Assembly (NCBI RefSeq): GCF_018687075.1
Contig: NZ_CP061285.1
Location: forward strand, 434,001-498,000
DNA: 64,000 nt
Source of the DNA: Polynucleobacter sp. MWH-UH35A
GTDB taxonomy: Bacteria > Pseudomonadota > Gammaproteobacteria > Burkholderiales > Burkholderiaceae
Direction of reading: 5' to 3'
The position numbers were made by a program, and so were the translations under genes. The notes below the pieces were generated by a model, which was not told where the DNA came from, made no database searches, and worked only from the letters and a program-made list of their open reading frames with translations. Below are positions 8,442 to 18,186 of the stretch, in pieces; the first letter of the stretch is position 1, and every line of letters starts with the position of its first letter.

Positions 8442-9884
8442 ATGCGTTACCAATCTACCCGTGGCAATAGCCCAGAACAATCCTTTTTAGAAATTTTGTT
8501 GGGTGGATTGGCGCCTGATGGCGGCTTGTATTTGCCAACTCAGTACCCAAAAGTTACCGCAGCACAATTGGATTCCTGGCGCGGCTTGTCGTACGCTGAT
8601 CTTGCGTATGAGGTTTTAAGTTTGTATTGCGATGATATTCCTGAGGCGGATTTGCGTGCGCTCTTGCGTAAAACGTATACCGAACAGGTTTATTGCAATG
8701 GCCGTCCTCAAGATAACGCTAAAGACATTACGCCGATCCATTGGTTGGGTGAAGAGCAAGGCACACGCATTGGTTTATTGAGTCTCTCAAATGGCCCGAC
8801 TCTAGCTTTTAAAGACATGGCCATGCAGTTGCTTGGCAATCTTTTTGAATACGCCCTCAAGAAAAAAGGTCGGCAGCTCAATATTTTGGGTGCCACATCT
8901 GGCGATACTGGCAGTGCCGCTGAATACGCCATGCGTGGCAAAGAAGGTGTTAAGGTATTTATGCTCTCGCCGCGCGGCAAGATGAGCGCCTTCCAGTCTG
9001 CACAAATGTACTCCTTGCAAGACCCGAATATTTTTAACTTAGCAGTAGCTGGCGTTTTTGATGACTGCCAAGATATTGTTAAGGCGGTAAGCAATGATCA
9101 CGCCTTCAAGGCGAATAATAAAATTGGCACAGTGAACTCCATTAACTGGGGTCGTGTGGTTGCTCAGGTGGTTTATTACTTTCAAGGCTACTTGCTGGCA
9201 ACTAAGTCTAGTAATGAGAAAGTCTCATTCACTGTTCCCTCGGGTAACTTTGGCAACATCTGTGCAGGCCACATTGCTCGCATGATGGGTTTGCCAATTG
9301 CGCATTTAATTGCCGCAACAAATGAGAATGACGTTCTCGATGAGTTTTTCCGCACGGGCGTCTATCGTGCGCGTAAGTCTGCTGAGACCTTGCATACCTC
9401 AAGTCCTTCCATGGATATTTCCAAAGCAAGTAATTTTGAGCGCTTTGTATTTGACTTTATGGGCAAGGATGGCAAAGCAACTGCGGCGATGTTCAAGCAG
9501 GTAGATGAAGCGGGTGGTTTTGATATCTCTAAAGATGCGGTATTTAAGGAATTAGGTAAGTATGGCTTCCAATCTGGACGTAGCACTCACCAGAATCGCC
9601 TAGAAACTATTCGTGATATCGATCAACGCTATGGCGTCATGATTGACACCCATACCGCTGATGGTGTGAAAGTAGCCCGGGAGCATTTGCAAGCAGGCAT
9701 TCCGATGATTGTGCTCGAGACAGCGCTCCCAATTAAGTTTGAGGAAACCATTGAGGTCGCCTTAGGTCGTCCTGCAGAATGTCCGCCAGCTTTTAAAGAC
9801 ATTAAATCCAAACCGCAGCGTGTAGTGAATATAGATGCAGATGTGAATCAGGTTAAAGATTTCATTACAGCGCATCTGGGTTAA
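8442..9884 (+). CDS. thrC: Threonine synthase
   Basis: A 480-residue PLP enzyme of the long, type II threonine synthase class. It converts O-phosphohomoserine to threonine. The N-terminal MRYQSTRG and LAPDGGLYLP segments are typical. PLP lysine K124 lies in GPTLAFKDMA, and the phosphate-binding loop GATSGDTGSAA is near 149. It is the third gene of the alaA-hom-thrC block and completes the last steps from aspartate semialdehyde except homoserine kinase, which is not in the window. The downstream gap to moeA is about 40 bases and holds no clear terminator. Confidence 0.95.
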   Translation: MRYQSTRGNSPEQSFLEILLGGLAPDGGLYLPTQYPKVTAAQLDSWRGLSYADLAYEVLSLYCDDIPEADLRALLRKTYTEQVYCNGRPQDNAKDITPIHWLGEEQGTRIGLLSLSNGPTLAFKDMAMQLLGNLFEYALKKKGRQLNILGATSGDTGSAAEYAMRGKEGVKVFMLSPRGKMSAFQSAQMYSLQDPNIFNLAVAGVFDDCQDIVKAVSNDHAFKANNKIGTVNSINWGRVVAQVVYYFQGYLLATKSSNEKVSFTVPSGNFGNICAGHIARMMGLPIAHLIAATNENDVLDEFFRTGVYRARKSAETLHTSSPSMDISKASNFERFVFDFMGKDGKATAAMFKQVDEAGGFDISKDAVFKELGKYGFQSGRSTHQNRLETIRDIDQRYGVMIDTHTADGVKVAREHLQAGIPMIVLETALPIKFEETIEVALGRPAECPPAFKDIKSKPQRVVNIDADVNQVKDFITAHLG

Positions 9885-9926
9885 TTTTTTAACCCCCACA
9901 ATCATTAACGTAATTAATACCTTCTT

Positions 9927-11165
9927 ATGAACAAGCCATCAATGTTGACTGCGCAGCAGGCTTTAGACCACTTACTTTCTCATGCCAAAATGGTTGGTGA
10001 GAGTGAGAAGGTTGCTATGCAGGCTGCTTTAGGTCGTGTGCTTTCTGAAAACGTCAGCAGCTTGGTTGATGTGCCACCATTAGATAACACTTCGATGGAT
10101 GGCTATGCCGTGCGTACTGCCGATACACAAACCGCCGGAAGCACTCTCAAGATTGCTCAGCGTATTCCGGCTGGGTCGATGGGCATCGCTTTGGAGCCAG
10201 GCACTGCCGCCAGAATATTTACAGGTGCACCTGTTCCACCTGGTGCTGATGCGGTGGTGATGCAAGAAGATTGTGTAGTGGAAGGCCAATCTGACCAAGT
10301 AACCATTAATACCGTCCCAGCATCTGGTCAATGGATTCGTCTCAGAGGTGAAGATTTAACTGCTGGCAAAACTTGTTTGACTGCCGGTACATTCTTACGT
10401 CCTCAGGAGTTGGGTGTCGCAGCCTCGGCTGGGCTTACTCACCTCAATGTAAAACGTCGAGTGAGGGTTGCAGCATTCTTTACCGGTGATGAGCTTGCGC
10501 TTCCTGGTGAGCCTTTAAAGCCAGGTGGTATCTATAACTCTAACCGCGATACTTTGTTAGCCTGCCTCAAATCCTTAGGTTGTGATGCAACGGATTTAGG
10601 TATTGTTCCAGATCGCCTTGATGCAACACGCGCAGCATTACGTAAAGCCAGCAAAGACCATGATTTGATTATTACCTCTGGTGGCGTTTCGGTTGGCGAA
10701 GAAGATCACATTAAGCCCGCAGTGACTGCTGAGGGAAGATTGGATCTTTGGCAGATTGCTATTAAGCCCGGCAAACCATTGGCTTTTGGTGCCGTTCGTA
10801 AATCAGACGAGCCTAAAGATGGTGAGGCCTGGTTTATTGGCTTGCCTGGTAACCCTGTATCTAGTTTTGTAACCTTCTTGTTATTCGTGCGCCCTTTTAT
10901 TTTGAAGCTGCAGGGTCGTGAAGCTCAGAGTCCGCAATCTTATTTGATGCGAGCTGATTTCGATTGGTTAAAAGCGGATCGTCGCAATGAATTCTTACGC
11001 GTCAAGCTAAATAGCGGCGGCGGCTTAGATTTATTCCCGAACCAAAGCTCTGGTGTACTCACTAGTGCCTCTTGGGGTGATGGCTTAGTGGATTGCCCGC
11101 CTAATCAGCCAATTAAAGTGGGTGACCTGGTGAAATACATTCCCTTTGATGCGCTTCTCAAATAA
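9927..11165 (+). CDS. moeA: Molybdopterin molybdenumtransferase
   Basis: A 412-residue MoeA. It inserts molybdate into adenylylated molybdopterin in the final step of Mo-cofactor synthesis. Signature regions are PPLDNTSMDGYAVRTAD near 50-66, IFTGAPVPPGADAVVMQED near 92-110, the MoCF-biosynthesis domain with TSGGVSVGEEDH near 251, and the LPGNPVSSFV loop near 312. Length is normal. It begins a molybdenum cofactor set (moeA-moaD-moaE); moaA, moaB and moaC are not in this window. Confidence 0.94.
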   Translation: MNKPSMLTAQQALDHLLSHAKMVGESEKVAMQAALGRVLSENVSSLVDVPPLDNTSMDGYAVRTADTQTAGSTLKIAQRIPAGSMGIALEPGTAARIFTGAPVPPGADAVVMQEDCVVEGQSDQVTINTVPASGQWIRLRGEDLTAGKTCLTAGTFLRPQELGVAASAGLTHLNVKRRVRVAAFFTGDELALPGEPLKPGGIYNSNRDTLLACLKSLGCDATDLGIVPDRLDATRAALRKASKDHDLIITSGGVSVGEEDHIKPAVTAEGRLDLWQIAIKPGKPLAFGAVRKSDEPKDGEAWFIGLPGNPVSSFVTFLLFVRPFILKLQGREAQSPQSYLMRADFDWLKADRRNEFLRVKLNSGGGLDLFPNQSSGVLTSASWGDGLVDCPPNQPIKVGDLVKYIPFDALLK

Positions 11166-11183
11166 TCGGTTTACGATTAGCCC

Positions 11184-11441
11184 ATGAAACTTGAACTACG
11201 ATTTTTTGCATCATTGCGTGAAGCGCTCGGCATCTCGCAAGAGGGCATCATCATTCCTGCAACAGTCAAAACGATTGCGGATTTAAGGCTGCATTTGATT
11301 CAACGTGGCAATCCATGGTCTGAGGTATTAGCAGAAGGCAAAGTACTGCGTTGTGCCTTAAATCAACATATGGTTGATGCAAATACTTCATTGCAAGAGG
11401 GCGCTGAAGTGGCCTTCTTCCCGCCGGTGACTGGGGGCTGA
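11184..11441 (+). CDS. moaD: Molybdopterin synthase sulfur carrier subunit
   Basis: An 85-residue ubiquitin-like protein ending in the diagnostic Gly-Gly (FFPPVTGG). The terminal glycine is thiocarboxylated and delivers sulfur to precursor Z within the MoaD-MoaE heterotetramer. ELRFFASLREALG at the N-terminus is typical. It lies 18 bases after moeA and one base before moaE, so translation of the two synthase subunits is probably coupled. Confidence 0.93.
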   Translation: MKLELRFFASLREALGISQEGIIIPATVKTIADLRLHLIQRGNPWSEVLAEGKVLRCALNQHMVDANTSLQEGAEVAFFPPVTGG

Positions 11442-11442
11442 T

Positions 11443-11895
11443 ATGCCGATCAAAATCCAAGAAAGCGATTTTGATATCAGTACTGAGGTAATGGCGTTAC
11501 GCCAAGGCGATCCACGGGTTGGTGCAGTAGTGACTTTCTTGGGAACAGTCCGGGATATGAATGACGGCAGCCAAGTAAAAGGCATGACGCTTGAACACTA
11601 CCCTGGTATGACTGAGAAGGCCTTACAGGAAATTCTGGATCAAGCCAAAGCCCGCTGGGACATTTATCAAACACTAGTGATTCATCGTGTTGGCCCTCTA
11701 TTGCCAGAGGAGCAAATTGTTCTTGTGGTCGTGACAAGCGCTCATAGAGGAGAAGCATTCGCTGCTTGTGAATTCATCATGGACTACCTTAAGACGGCAG
11801 CGCCGTTTTGGAAAAAAGAAGACACCCCTGAAGGTGCGCGTTGGGTTGACGCTCGGGTGTCTGATGATGTTGCGTTGGAGCGCTGGAAAAGATAA
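11443..11895 (+). CDS. moaE: Molybdopterin synthase catalytic subunit
   Basis: A 150-residue MoaE, the catalytic half of molybdopterin synthase. The visible signatures are GAVVTFLGTVRDMN near 28-41, LEHYPGMTEKAL near 50, VVVTSAHRGEAFAACEFIMDYLK near 96-118, and the PFWKKE active-site lysine segment near 121. The ATG follows the moaD stop by one base. Length matches the family. Confidence 0.94.
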   Translation: MPIKIQESDFDISTEVMALRQGDPRVGAVVTFLGTVRDMNDGSQVKGMTLEHYPGMTEKALQEILDQAKARWDIYQTLVIHRVGPLLPEEQIVLVVVTSAHRGEAFAACEFIMDYLKTAAPFWKKEDTPEGARWVDARVSDDVALERWKR

Positions 11896-11936
11896 TCACC
11901 ATTTTTTTGTAACTGCAATCACTTATGAGAGCTTCT

Positions 11937-13598
11937 ATGAAGAACGTATTTGCATTTTTGTTTTGTTTAATCAGTATGAGCGCCTTTGCAAGCGCTGAAC
12001 AACCCACAGTACAAATTGATACGGGCGTTTTGCAAGGTGCTTTTGAGCACAATATGCAAGTATTTAAAGGCATTCCTTATGCCGCTCCACCGCTTGGTGA
12101 TTTACGTTGGCGTCCGCCACAGCCAGCCAAACCTTGGGCGGGTACTCGTGATGCCAGTAAGTTTGGTGATGTATGTCCGCAGCCTTATGTGAAGAACTTA
12201 AGCGCCGGTCTTCATGCACCAGGTAACGAAAATTGCCTGCACTTAAATGTATTTACCCCCACGCAAAACCTGAAGAATCTACCGGTGATGGTTTGGATTC
12301 ATGGTGGTGGAATGTTGGTGGATGGCGCAAGGGATGCGCAATTTACACCCATTAACTTAATTAAAAACGGCGTTATCGTAGTTACCTTTGACTACCGTCT
12401 TGGCTCCCTTGGATTTTTTGCGAGCAAGGAGTTGATTGATGAAGCTAAGGCCAATGGTGAGCCTGTTGGGAACTACGGCACCATGGATCAAATTGCAGTT
12501 TTGAAGTGGGTCAAAAAGAATATTGCAGCATTTGGCGGGGACCCCAATAACGTTACTATCTTCGGCGAGTCTGCTGGGGGACGTAGCGTTACTTGGTTAA
12601 TGGTTTCCGATGCAGCTAGAGGGCTGTTTCATAGAGCGATTGCAGAAAGCGCCCAACAAAGTCCATTACGTGGTTTGACCCAGAAACACTTGGGGATGAC
12701 TCCGCAGGTCGATATCGATGCTAAATACATGGCAGCGCTTGGCGTGAAGACGATGAAAGAGCTCCGCAGTCTTCCCACAGATAAGTTGATTTTGACTGGC
12801 GCAGATTTTGAAAAGGACGAGTTTGGGGGACCTTTTGTTGATGGTCAAATCCTCAAAGGGGACCCTGTTCCATTGTTTGCTGCAGGTAAGCAGGCCAAAG
12901 TGCCATTCATGATTGGCACCAACTCTTGGGATTCCAGTTTTTTAGTTCCCAGTCAACCTGCACTGGATGTTCTTGCTAAAAAGTTACATGAGAATCCCAA
13001 GAATATTCAAAAGCTGTATTCAAGAGTGCGGGATAAATGTATAGAGTCATCTGACATTATGGGCGACCTGCTTTATCGCGGTAGTACGAAATTGTTGGCG
13101 GACAGTATGAATGGAATCGCCCCTGGATATGCCTACTACTTTGATTATTTAACAAGCAATATCAGGCCTGCCTATCCTGGTGTGCCGCATACCTTTGAGA
13201 TTAGTTATGTGTTCGGTAGTTATGGTCTGATGCCGCAGGCACCAAGCAAGCCTGAATCTGGTGCGGATCAATGTGCTTTAATTGAAAAAGCGACTGCAGA
13301 ACTAAAGGAAAAGAGTGTGTGGTCTAAATATTGGTACCCCATCACCAATAAAAATGATCCGCAAGATATTGCAATGTCGGAAAAAATGTCAGCCAGTTGG
13401 GCGGCATTTGCAAAGACTGGTAATCCTAATGTTCCTGGGCAAGCAAATTGGCCAACATACAGTCTTCAGTCTGACGTAATGCGCTATTACTCACCAGATA
13501 AAGAAACCATTACCGGCTTGCTCAAAGAGCGAGTTGCCTACCAAACGCTTCACTTGAGAGAAATGTTTGCGCTAGAACGTTTAAAGGATGCCTTTTAA
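11937..13598 (+). CDS. Secreted type B carboxylesterase
   Basis: A carboxylesterase/lipase type B protein of about 553 residues with an N-terminal signal peptide (MKNVFAFLFCLISMSAFASA, cleavage before EQP). The nucleophile elbow GESAGGRSV sits near 210, the oxyanion segment is WIHGGGM, and PHTFEISYVF supplies the catalytic His. Such enzymes hydrolyse ester bonds of unknown natural substrate, here in the periplasm or outside. I prefer the ATG at 11937 because GAGAG lies five bases before it; an in-frame ATG at 11925 has no Shine-Dalgarno. It follows moaE by about 40 bases but is unrelated in function. A strong terminator follows. Confidence 0.85.
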   Translation: MKNVFAFLFCLISMSAFASAEQPTVQIDTGVLQGAFEHNMQVFKGIPYAAPPLGDLRWRPPQPAKPWAGTRDASKFGDVCPQPYVKNLSAGLHAPGNENCLHLNVFTPTQNLKNLPVMVWIHGGGMLVDGARDAQFTPINLIKNGVIVVTFDYRLGSLGFFASKELIDEAKANGEPVGNYGTMDQIAVLKWVKKNIAAFGGDPNNVTIFGESAGGRSVTWLMVSDAARGLFHRAIAESAQQSPLRGLTQKHLGMTPQVDIDAKYMAALGVKTMKELRSLPTDKLILTGADFEKDEFGGPFVDGQILKGDPVPLFAAGKQAKVPFMIGTNSWDSSFLVPSQPALDVLAKKLHENPKNIQKLYSRVRDKCIESSDIMGDLLYRGSTKLLADSMNGIAPGYAYYFDYLTSNIRPAYPGVPHTFEISYVFGSYGLMPQAPSKPESGADQCALIEKATAELKEKSVWSKYWYPITNKNDPQDIAMSEKMSASWAAFAKTGNPNVPGQANWPTYSLQSDVMRYYSPDKETITGLLKERVAYQTLHLREMFALERLKDAF

Positions 13599-13606
13599 TA
13601 TTCTTC

Positions 13607-13630
13607 AAACCACCCTCCTGGGTGGTTTTT
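13607..13630 (+). terminator. Rho-independent terminator after the carboxylesterase gene
   Basis: Nine-base perfect stem AAACCACCC / GGGTGGTTT (13607-13615 and 13620-13628) around the loop TCCT, continuing into Ts. It ends the plus-strand transcript and separates it from the convergent GIY-YIG gene. Confidence 0.88.
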
Positions 13631-13649
13631 GTTTGGTAGATTAACTAAG

Positions 13650-13895
13650 TTAACTAAGGCTGAAAAACCCCAGTTTTTGGTCTCTGGGTAAACCTTTTAA
13701 TCTAGCCTCAGCCTTAGAGGCTTCTGAGCGGTTCGGGTGTTCTTGGGTGGCAAGAAGAATGACCGGTCTACGCGCTCTTGTATAACGCGCACCTTGCCCA
13801 GAGTTATGGGCTTCTAGACGATGCTCCAGACGATTGGTAATGCCGGCATAGTAGGTGCCATCAGCGCACTCAAGAAGGTAAACAAGCCAGGTCAA
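13650..13895 (-). CDS. GIY-YIG domain protein (UPF0213 type)
   Basis: An 81-residue stand-alone GIY-YIG domain. The motif appears as LVYLLE ... YYAGIT (residues 4-19), followed by the conserved Arg and the His of RLEAHNSGQGARYT, and the Glu region SEASKAEARLKGL. This is the UPF0213/YhbQ type, a small predicted nuclease of unresolved cellular role. It is convergent with the carboxylesterase gene and diverges from clpB. The cysteine in LECADG is typical of the family. Confidence 0.85.
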   Translation of the reverse strand: MTWLVYLLECADGTYYAGITNRLEHRLEAHNSGQGARYTRARRPVILLATQEHPNRSEASKAEARLKGLPRDQKLGFFSLS

Positions 13896-13932
13896 AATAG
13901 GTCAAATTAGCGTTAAAAAGGGCTTAAAAACC

Positions 13933-13960
13933 CTTGAAATTGGCAACATTGCCCTTATAT
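13933..13960 (+). promoter_or_regulatory. Sigma32-like heat-shock promoter of clpB
   Basis: A -35 element CTTGAAA (13933-13939) is followed, 12 bases later, by a CCCTTATAT -10 region (13952-13960). This resembles the sigma32 consensus CTTGAAA ... CCCATNT. It lies about 50 bases before the clpB start, as expected for a heat-shock gene. The call is by eye against a known consensus. Confidence 0.72.
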
Positions 13961-14010
13961 TCTATAGATAGAAATTGATAAAAAGCAGATGAAGTAGATA
14001 GGATATAAGA

Positions 14011-16614
14011 ATGAGAATAGATAAATTAACAACCAAATTTCAAGAGGCTCTTAGCGAGGCTCAAAGCATCGCTTTAGCTAAAGACAATCAATATATCGAG
14101 CCAGCCCACGTGTTGTTGGCAATGTTGCGTGACTCGGATGGGGGCGCAAAGAGTTTGCTAACTCGCGCAGGTGTGAATATCGCCGGCCTAGAAAAGGGTG
14201 TTGAGAAGATTATTGGCAACCTTCCTGAAGTGCAGGGCACTAGCGGGGAAGTTCAAGTCGGTCGTGATTTAAGTAATTGGCTGAACTTATGTGAAAAAGA
14301 GGCCAATAAACGCAACGATCAATTTATTGCTGGTGAATTATTTTTGTTGGTGGTAGCTGATGATAAGGGCGAATTAGGCAAGGTTGCTCGTGAGAATGGA
14401 TTAAATCGTAAATCGTTAGAAGCGGCTATTGATTTAGTGCGCGGAGGAGAGTCAGTGAATAGTGCAGATGCCGAGGGTCAACGTGAGGCCCTAAAGAAAT
14501 ACACAGTCGATTTAACTGAGCGTGCTCGTATCGGTAAGCTTGATCCCGTTATTGGCCGTGATGACGAGATTCGTCGCACCATTCAGATCTTGCAGCGTCG
14601 CGGTAAGAATAATCCCGTGCTCATTGGTGAGCCAGGCGTCGGTAAGACTGCAATCGTAGAAGGTTTGGCGCAGCGTATTGTGAACGGTGAAGTGCCTGAG
14701 ACCTTAAAGAATAAGCGTGTCTTGGTGCTGGATATGGCTTTGTTATTGGCTGGAGCCAAGTATCGCGGTGAATTTGAAGAGCGCCTTAAGGCGGTTCTGA
14801 GTGATGTTGCTAAAGATGAAGGTCAAACTATTATCTTTATCGATGAGATTCATACGATGGTTGGCGCAGGTAAAGGTGATGGCGCGATGGATGCCGGCAA
14901 TATGCTCAAGCCAGCACTCGCACGCGGTGAATTACATTGCATTGGTGCAACGACTTTGGACGAGTACCGTAAGTACATTGAAAAAGATCCAGCGCTTGAG
15001 CGTCGTTTCCAAAAAGTCATGGTGGAAGAGCCAAGCGTTGAAGCAACTATTGCAATCTTGCGTGGTCTACAAGAGCGTTATGAGCTACACCACGGTATTG
15101 AAATTACTGATCCTGCAATCGTGGCTGCTGCAGAGTTATCGCACCGTTACATCACCGATCGTTTTTTACCAGACAAAGCAATTGATCTGATTGATGAGGC
15201 AGGTTCACGTATCCGCATGGAGATTGATTCCAAGCCGGAGGTCATGGATAAGCTCGATCGTCGTTTGATTCAATTGAAAATCGAACGTGAAGCCGTTAAG
15301 AAAGAAAAAGACGAAGCATCCCAAAAACGCCTAGCCCTGATTGAGGAAGAGATTAAGCGCCTTGGTGCTGAGTATGCCGATCTTGAGGAAATCTGGAAGG
15401 CAGAGAAAGGCGCTGTACTTGGCGCGGCCACCCTGAAAGAAGAGATTGAGAAAGTAAAAGCGGAAATTGCCAAACTTCAACGCGAAGGTAAGCTGGAAAA
15501 AGTTGCTGAGTTGCAATATGGCAAATTACCTGAGCTCGAAGCTAAGCTCAAATCTGCTGCGGCTGCAGAAGCCAAGGGCGATAAAGATGGCGTAGTGAAA
15601 AATAAATTGCTGCGTACCCAAGTGGGCGCAGAAGAAATCGCTGAAGTCGTTTCTCGTGCTACTGGTATTCCAGTGTCTAAGATGATGCAGGGCGAGCGCG
15701 ACAAGCTACTGAAGATGGAAGAGTTATTGCATAAGCGGGTTGTGGGTCAAGAAGAAGCTATTACTGCGGTATCGGATGCAATCCGCCGTTCCCGCGCCGG
15801 TTTAGCGGAAGAGAATCGTCCTTATGGCTCATTCTTGTTCCTGGGGCCTACTGGTGTTGGTAAGACAGAGCTCTGTAAGGCGCTTGCTGGCTTCTTGTTT
15901 GATAGTGAGGATCATCTCATTCGTATTGATATGAGTGAGTTTATGGAGAAGCACAGTGTTGCACGTCTCATCGGTGCGCCTCCTGGCTATGTTGGCTACG
16001 AGGAGGGTGGTTATTTGACGGAGCAAGTTCGTCGTCATCCTTATAGCGTGATTTTGTTCGATGAGATTGAGAAGGCGCATCCAGATGTTTTTAACGTACT
16101 CTTACAAGTGCTCGATGATGGCCGTTTGACCGATGGTCAAGGTCGCACTGTAGACTTTAAGAACACCGTCATCGTGATGACTAGCAATATTGGTTCACAT
16201 TTGATTCAGTCAATGGCCGATAAGAAGCAGGCAGAAATTAAGGAGGCGGTATTTGAAGAGTTGAAGAATCATTTCCGCCCTGAATTCTTAAATCGCATTG
16301 ATGAAATCGTTGTCTTCCATGGTCTTGATAAAGGCAATATCGCTAATATCGCTAAGATCCTGCTGAAGAACTTGTCAGAGCGTCTGGCAAAAGTCGATAT
16401 GCAGCTGGAGGTAAGTGATGCCGCTCTTAGCAAGATCGCTGAGGTGGGTTTTGATCCTGTCTTTGGAGCAAGACCGCTTAAGCGCGCTATTCAGCAACAT
16501 ATTGAAAACCCCGTTTCCAAGATGATTTTGGAAGGAAAGTTTGGCCCCAAGGATGTGGTGCCTGTTGACGTAGATAAAAAAGGCGACTTTAGCTTTACGC
16601 GTCAGGTTCACTAA
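14011..16614 (+). CDS. clpB: ATP-dependent disaggregase ClpB
   Basis: An 867-residue Hsp100 chaperone. The N-terminal Clp repeat domain is followed by AAA1 with Walker A GEPGVGKT near 206 and Walker [12 protein letters not shown] coiled-coil middle domain (about 410-530, rich in Glu and Lys) comes next, then AAA2 with GPTGVGKT near 610 and [16 protein letters not shown]. The coiled-coil domain and length distinguish ClpB from ClpA and ClpC. It resolubilises aggregated protein together with DnaK. A heat-shock promoter precedes it. The downstream MFS gene is 53 bases away, with only a short GCAGGA/TCCTGC hairpin (16635-16650) lacking a T run between them. Confidence 0.97.
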   Translation: MRIDKLTTKFQEALSEAQSIALAKDNQYIEPAHVLLAMLRDSDGGAKSLLTRAGVNIAGLEKGVEKIIGNLPEVQGTSGEVQVGRDLSNWLNLCEKEANKRNDQFIAGELFLLVVADDKGELGKVARENGLNRKSLEAAIDLVRGGESVNSADAEGQREALKKYTVDLTERARIGKLDPVIGRDDEIRRTIQILQRRGKNNPVLIGEPGVGKTAIVEGLAQRIVNGEVPETLKNKRVLVLDMALLLAGAKYRGEFEERLKAVLSDVAKDEGQTIIFIDEIHTMVGAGKGDGAMDAGNMLKPALARGELHCIGATTLDEYRKYIEKDPALERRFQKVMVEEPSVEATIAILRGLQERYELHHGIEITDPAIVAAAELSHRYITDRFLPDKAIDLIDEAGSRIRMEIDSKPEVMDKLDRRLIQLKIEREAVKKEKDEASQKRLALIEEEIKRLGAEYADLEEIWKAEKGAVLGAATLKEEIEKVKAEIAKLQREGKLEKVAELQYGKLPELEAKLKSAAAAEAKGDKDGVVKNKLLRTQVGAEEIAEVVSRATGIPVSKMMQGERDKLLKMEELLHKRVVGQEEAITAVSDAIRRSRAGLAEENRPYGSFLFLGPTGVGKTELCKALAGFLFDSEDHLIRIDMSEFMEKHSVARLIGAPPGYVGYEEGGYLTEQVRRHPYSVILFDEIEKAHPDVFNVLLQVLDDGRLTDGQGRTVDFKNTVIVMTSNIGSHLIQSMADKKQAEIKEAVFEELKNHFRPEFLNRIDEIVVFHGLDKGNIANIAKILLKNLSERLAKVDMQLEVSDAALSKIAEVGFDPVFGARPLKRAIQQHIENPVSKMILEGKFGPKDVVPVDVDKKGDFSFTRQVH

Positions 16615-16667
16615 GCGGAACCTCAAGAAGTTCAGCAGGAATAATCCTGCACCAGTAAACTCGGTAC

Positions 16668-17903
16668 ATGACTGTTGCGCTTAGTAGGCGTGCCAGTGAT
16701 GTCCGGGTTATTGGTCTCATTAGCCTAGCTCACGGCAGCTCCCATTTCTTTCATTTAGTACTCCCTCCCATGTTTCCATGGTTGAAGGATGCTTTTGCTT
16801 TGAGTTATGCCGAGCTTGGTTTGTTGATGTCAGTTTTCTTTGTGGTGTCATGTGTTGCTCAGGCTGCGTCTGGATTTATCGTAGATCGTATCGGTGCAAG
16901 ACCTGTGTTGTTCTCCGGGGTTGGTTTGCTTGCTCTTGCGGCTCTTGTGTATTCACAAAGCAATGGTTATGCCATGCTCTTGATGGGCGCAGTGATTGCT
17001 GGGTGTGGCAATGGTATTTTTCACCCTGTAGACTACACACTCATCAATCACAAAGTCTCGCCACCTAATCTTCCTTATGCCTACTCAATGCATGGTGTGA
17101 CCGGTTATTTAGGTTGGGCCGCAGCGCCAGCCTTTATGGTTGCTATTGCTCAATTGAGTGATTGGCGCATAGCCTTCCTTTCGGCGGCGCTATTGGAGGT
17201 ATGTATTTTGGCGGTTCTTTGGCTTAATAGAAGCTATCTACTCGACGACGTTAAAGAGCGCCATGAGCAAACCCAGGCAAGCTCTAAAGCTGCAAATCCT
17301 AACGCTACTCCAGAGAGCCCTTTTGCGTTTCTGAAATTAACTGCCGTTTGGTTATGCTGGGTTTTCTTTTTCTTCAGCATGGCATCTACTTCAAGTCTGC
17401 AATCGTTTGCTCCGAGCGCATTGTTTGCGATCTACCAAGTGCCTTTAGACGTGGGAAGTTATTACATCACTTTATTGGCGCTGGGTAGTGCTGTTGGTGT
17501 TTTATTTGGTGGTTATCTGGCTGCAAAGTTACAAGTGCCCGAACGTATTGTTTCTTCTTGCTTATCTATAACAATCGTGTTGTGTTTGTTGTTGGCCACT
17601 GGATTTATTTCACCAAGTCTCATTCCATTTCTATTTATTGGATTGGGTTTTGGTTATGGCGTTGTCGCTCCCTCACGTGATCTGTTGGTGAAGACAGTAA
17701 CGCCTAAAGGGGTTGCAGGGCGCGTCTATGGAATTGTCTACTCTGGTATTGATTTGGGGGCTGCAGTTGGTCCATTCATCTTCGGTTTCTTTATGGATGC
17801 AGGTATTCCGAAAGCATTATTTCTTGGTATTTCGCTATTTCAGTTGATGATTATTCCAACGGTATTGAAGGTGTCGGCGGGTACTACGCCCAAATCAGCT
17901 TGA
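16668..17903 (+). CDS. Major facilitator superfamily transporter, Fsr-like
   Basis: A 411-residue membrane protein with about 12 predicted membrane helices and a hydrophilic central loop around residues 195-220 (EQTQASSKAANPNATPES). The first half (GSSHFFHLVLPPMFPWLK, SYAELGLLMSVFF, GFIVDRIGARPVL) resembles the Fsr/fosmidomycin-resistance branch of MFS. That branch includes drug and metabolite exporters; the substrate cannot be read from sequence. The window gives no functional partner: clpB lies upstream and aceA downstream after 283 bases. Confidence 0.8.
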   Translation: MTVALSRRASDVRVIGLISLAHGSSHFFHLVLPPMFPWLKDAFALSYAELGLLMSVFFVVSCVAQAASGFIVDRIGARPVLFSGVGLLALAALVYSQSNGYAMLLMGAVIAGCGNGIFHPVDYTLINHKVSPPNLPYAYSMHGVTGYLGWAAAPAFMVAIAQLSDWRIAFLSAALLEVCILAVLWLNRSYLLDDVKERHEQTQASSKAANPNATPESPFAFLKLTAVWLCWVFFFFSMASTSSLQSFAPSALFAIYQVPLDVGSYYITLLALGSAVGVLFGGYLAAKLQVPERIVSSCLSITIVLCLLLATGFISPSLIPFLFIGLGFGYGVVAPSRDLLVKTVTPKGVAGRVYGIVYSGIDLGAAVGPFIFGFFMDAGIPKALFLGISLFQLMIIPTVLKVSAGTTPKSA

Positions 17904-17941
17904 GCAATCCTGAAATATTTTCATAATATGAAATGTCATTA

Positions 17942-17960
17942 CGCTGCGTAAAATGCAGCG
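17942..17960. repeat. Inverted repeat CGCTGC/GCAGCG downstream of the MFS gene
   Basis: CGCTGC (17942-17947) and GCAGCG (17955-17960) flank GTAAAAT; allowing one G-T pair the stem extends to nine bases. No T run follows, so it is not a classical intrinsic terminator. It could be a weak terminator or part of the aceA control region. Confidence 0.5.
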
Positions 17961-17992
17961 CAATAAGTAATCTCCAGTTTTATATCAAACAG

Positions 17993-18017
17993 TGAATATT
18001 CATTTCACATTGTGAAA
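17993..18017. promoter_or_regulatory. Two adjacent palindromes in the aceA upstream region, candidate operator
   Basis: TGAATATTCA (17993-18002) is a perfect ten-base palindrome. It abuts TTTCACA-T-TGTGAAA (18003-18017), a perfect seven-base inverted repeat with a one-base centre. They lie about 170-190 bases before the isocitrate lyase start in an unusually long, AT-rich intergenic region. The rest of that region also has TAAGAC/GTCTTA (18121-18140) and AGTTAT/ATAACT (18046-18069). Operator function is inferred; the regulator is not identifiable. Confidence 0.5.
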
Positions 18018-18186
18018 ATATACCTATAAGCTATTGAATTTAAATAGTTATATATTTTTATAAATAACTCAAATTTAGCTTGCCTGCATTTTTGAAATAG
18101 CTAAACTCTTATATAAGACATAAGACTTGAATGGGTCTTAAAGGTCCTCAAATTTTGAAGTACTTGTTTAACTTAGGGAGAAAAAC

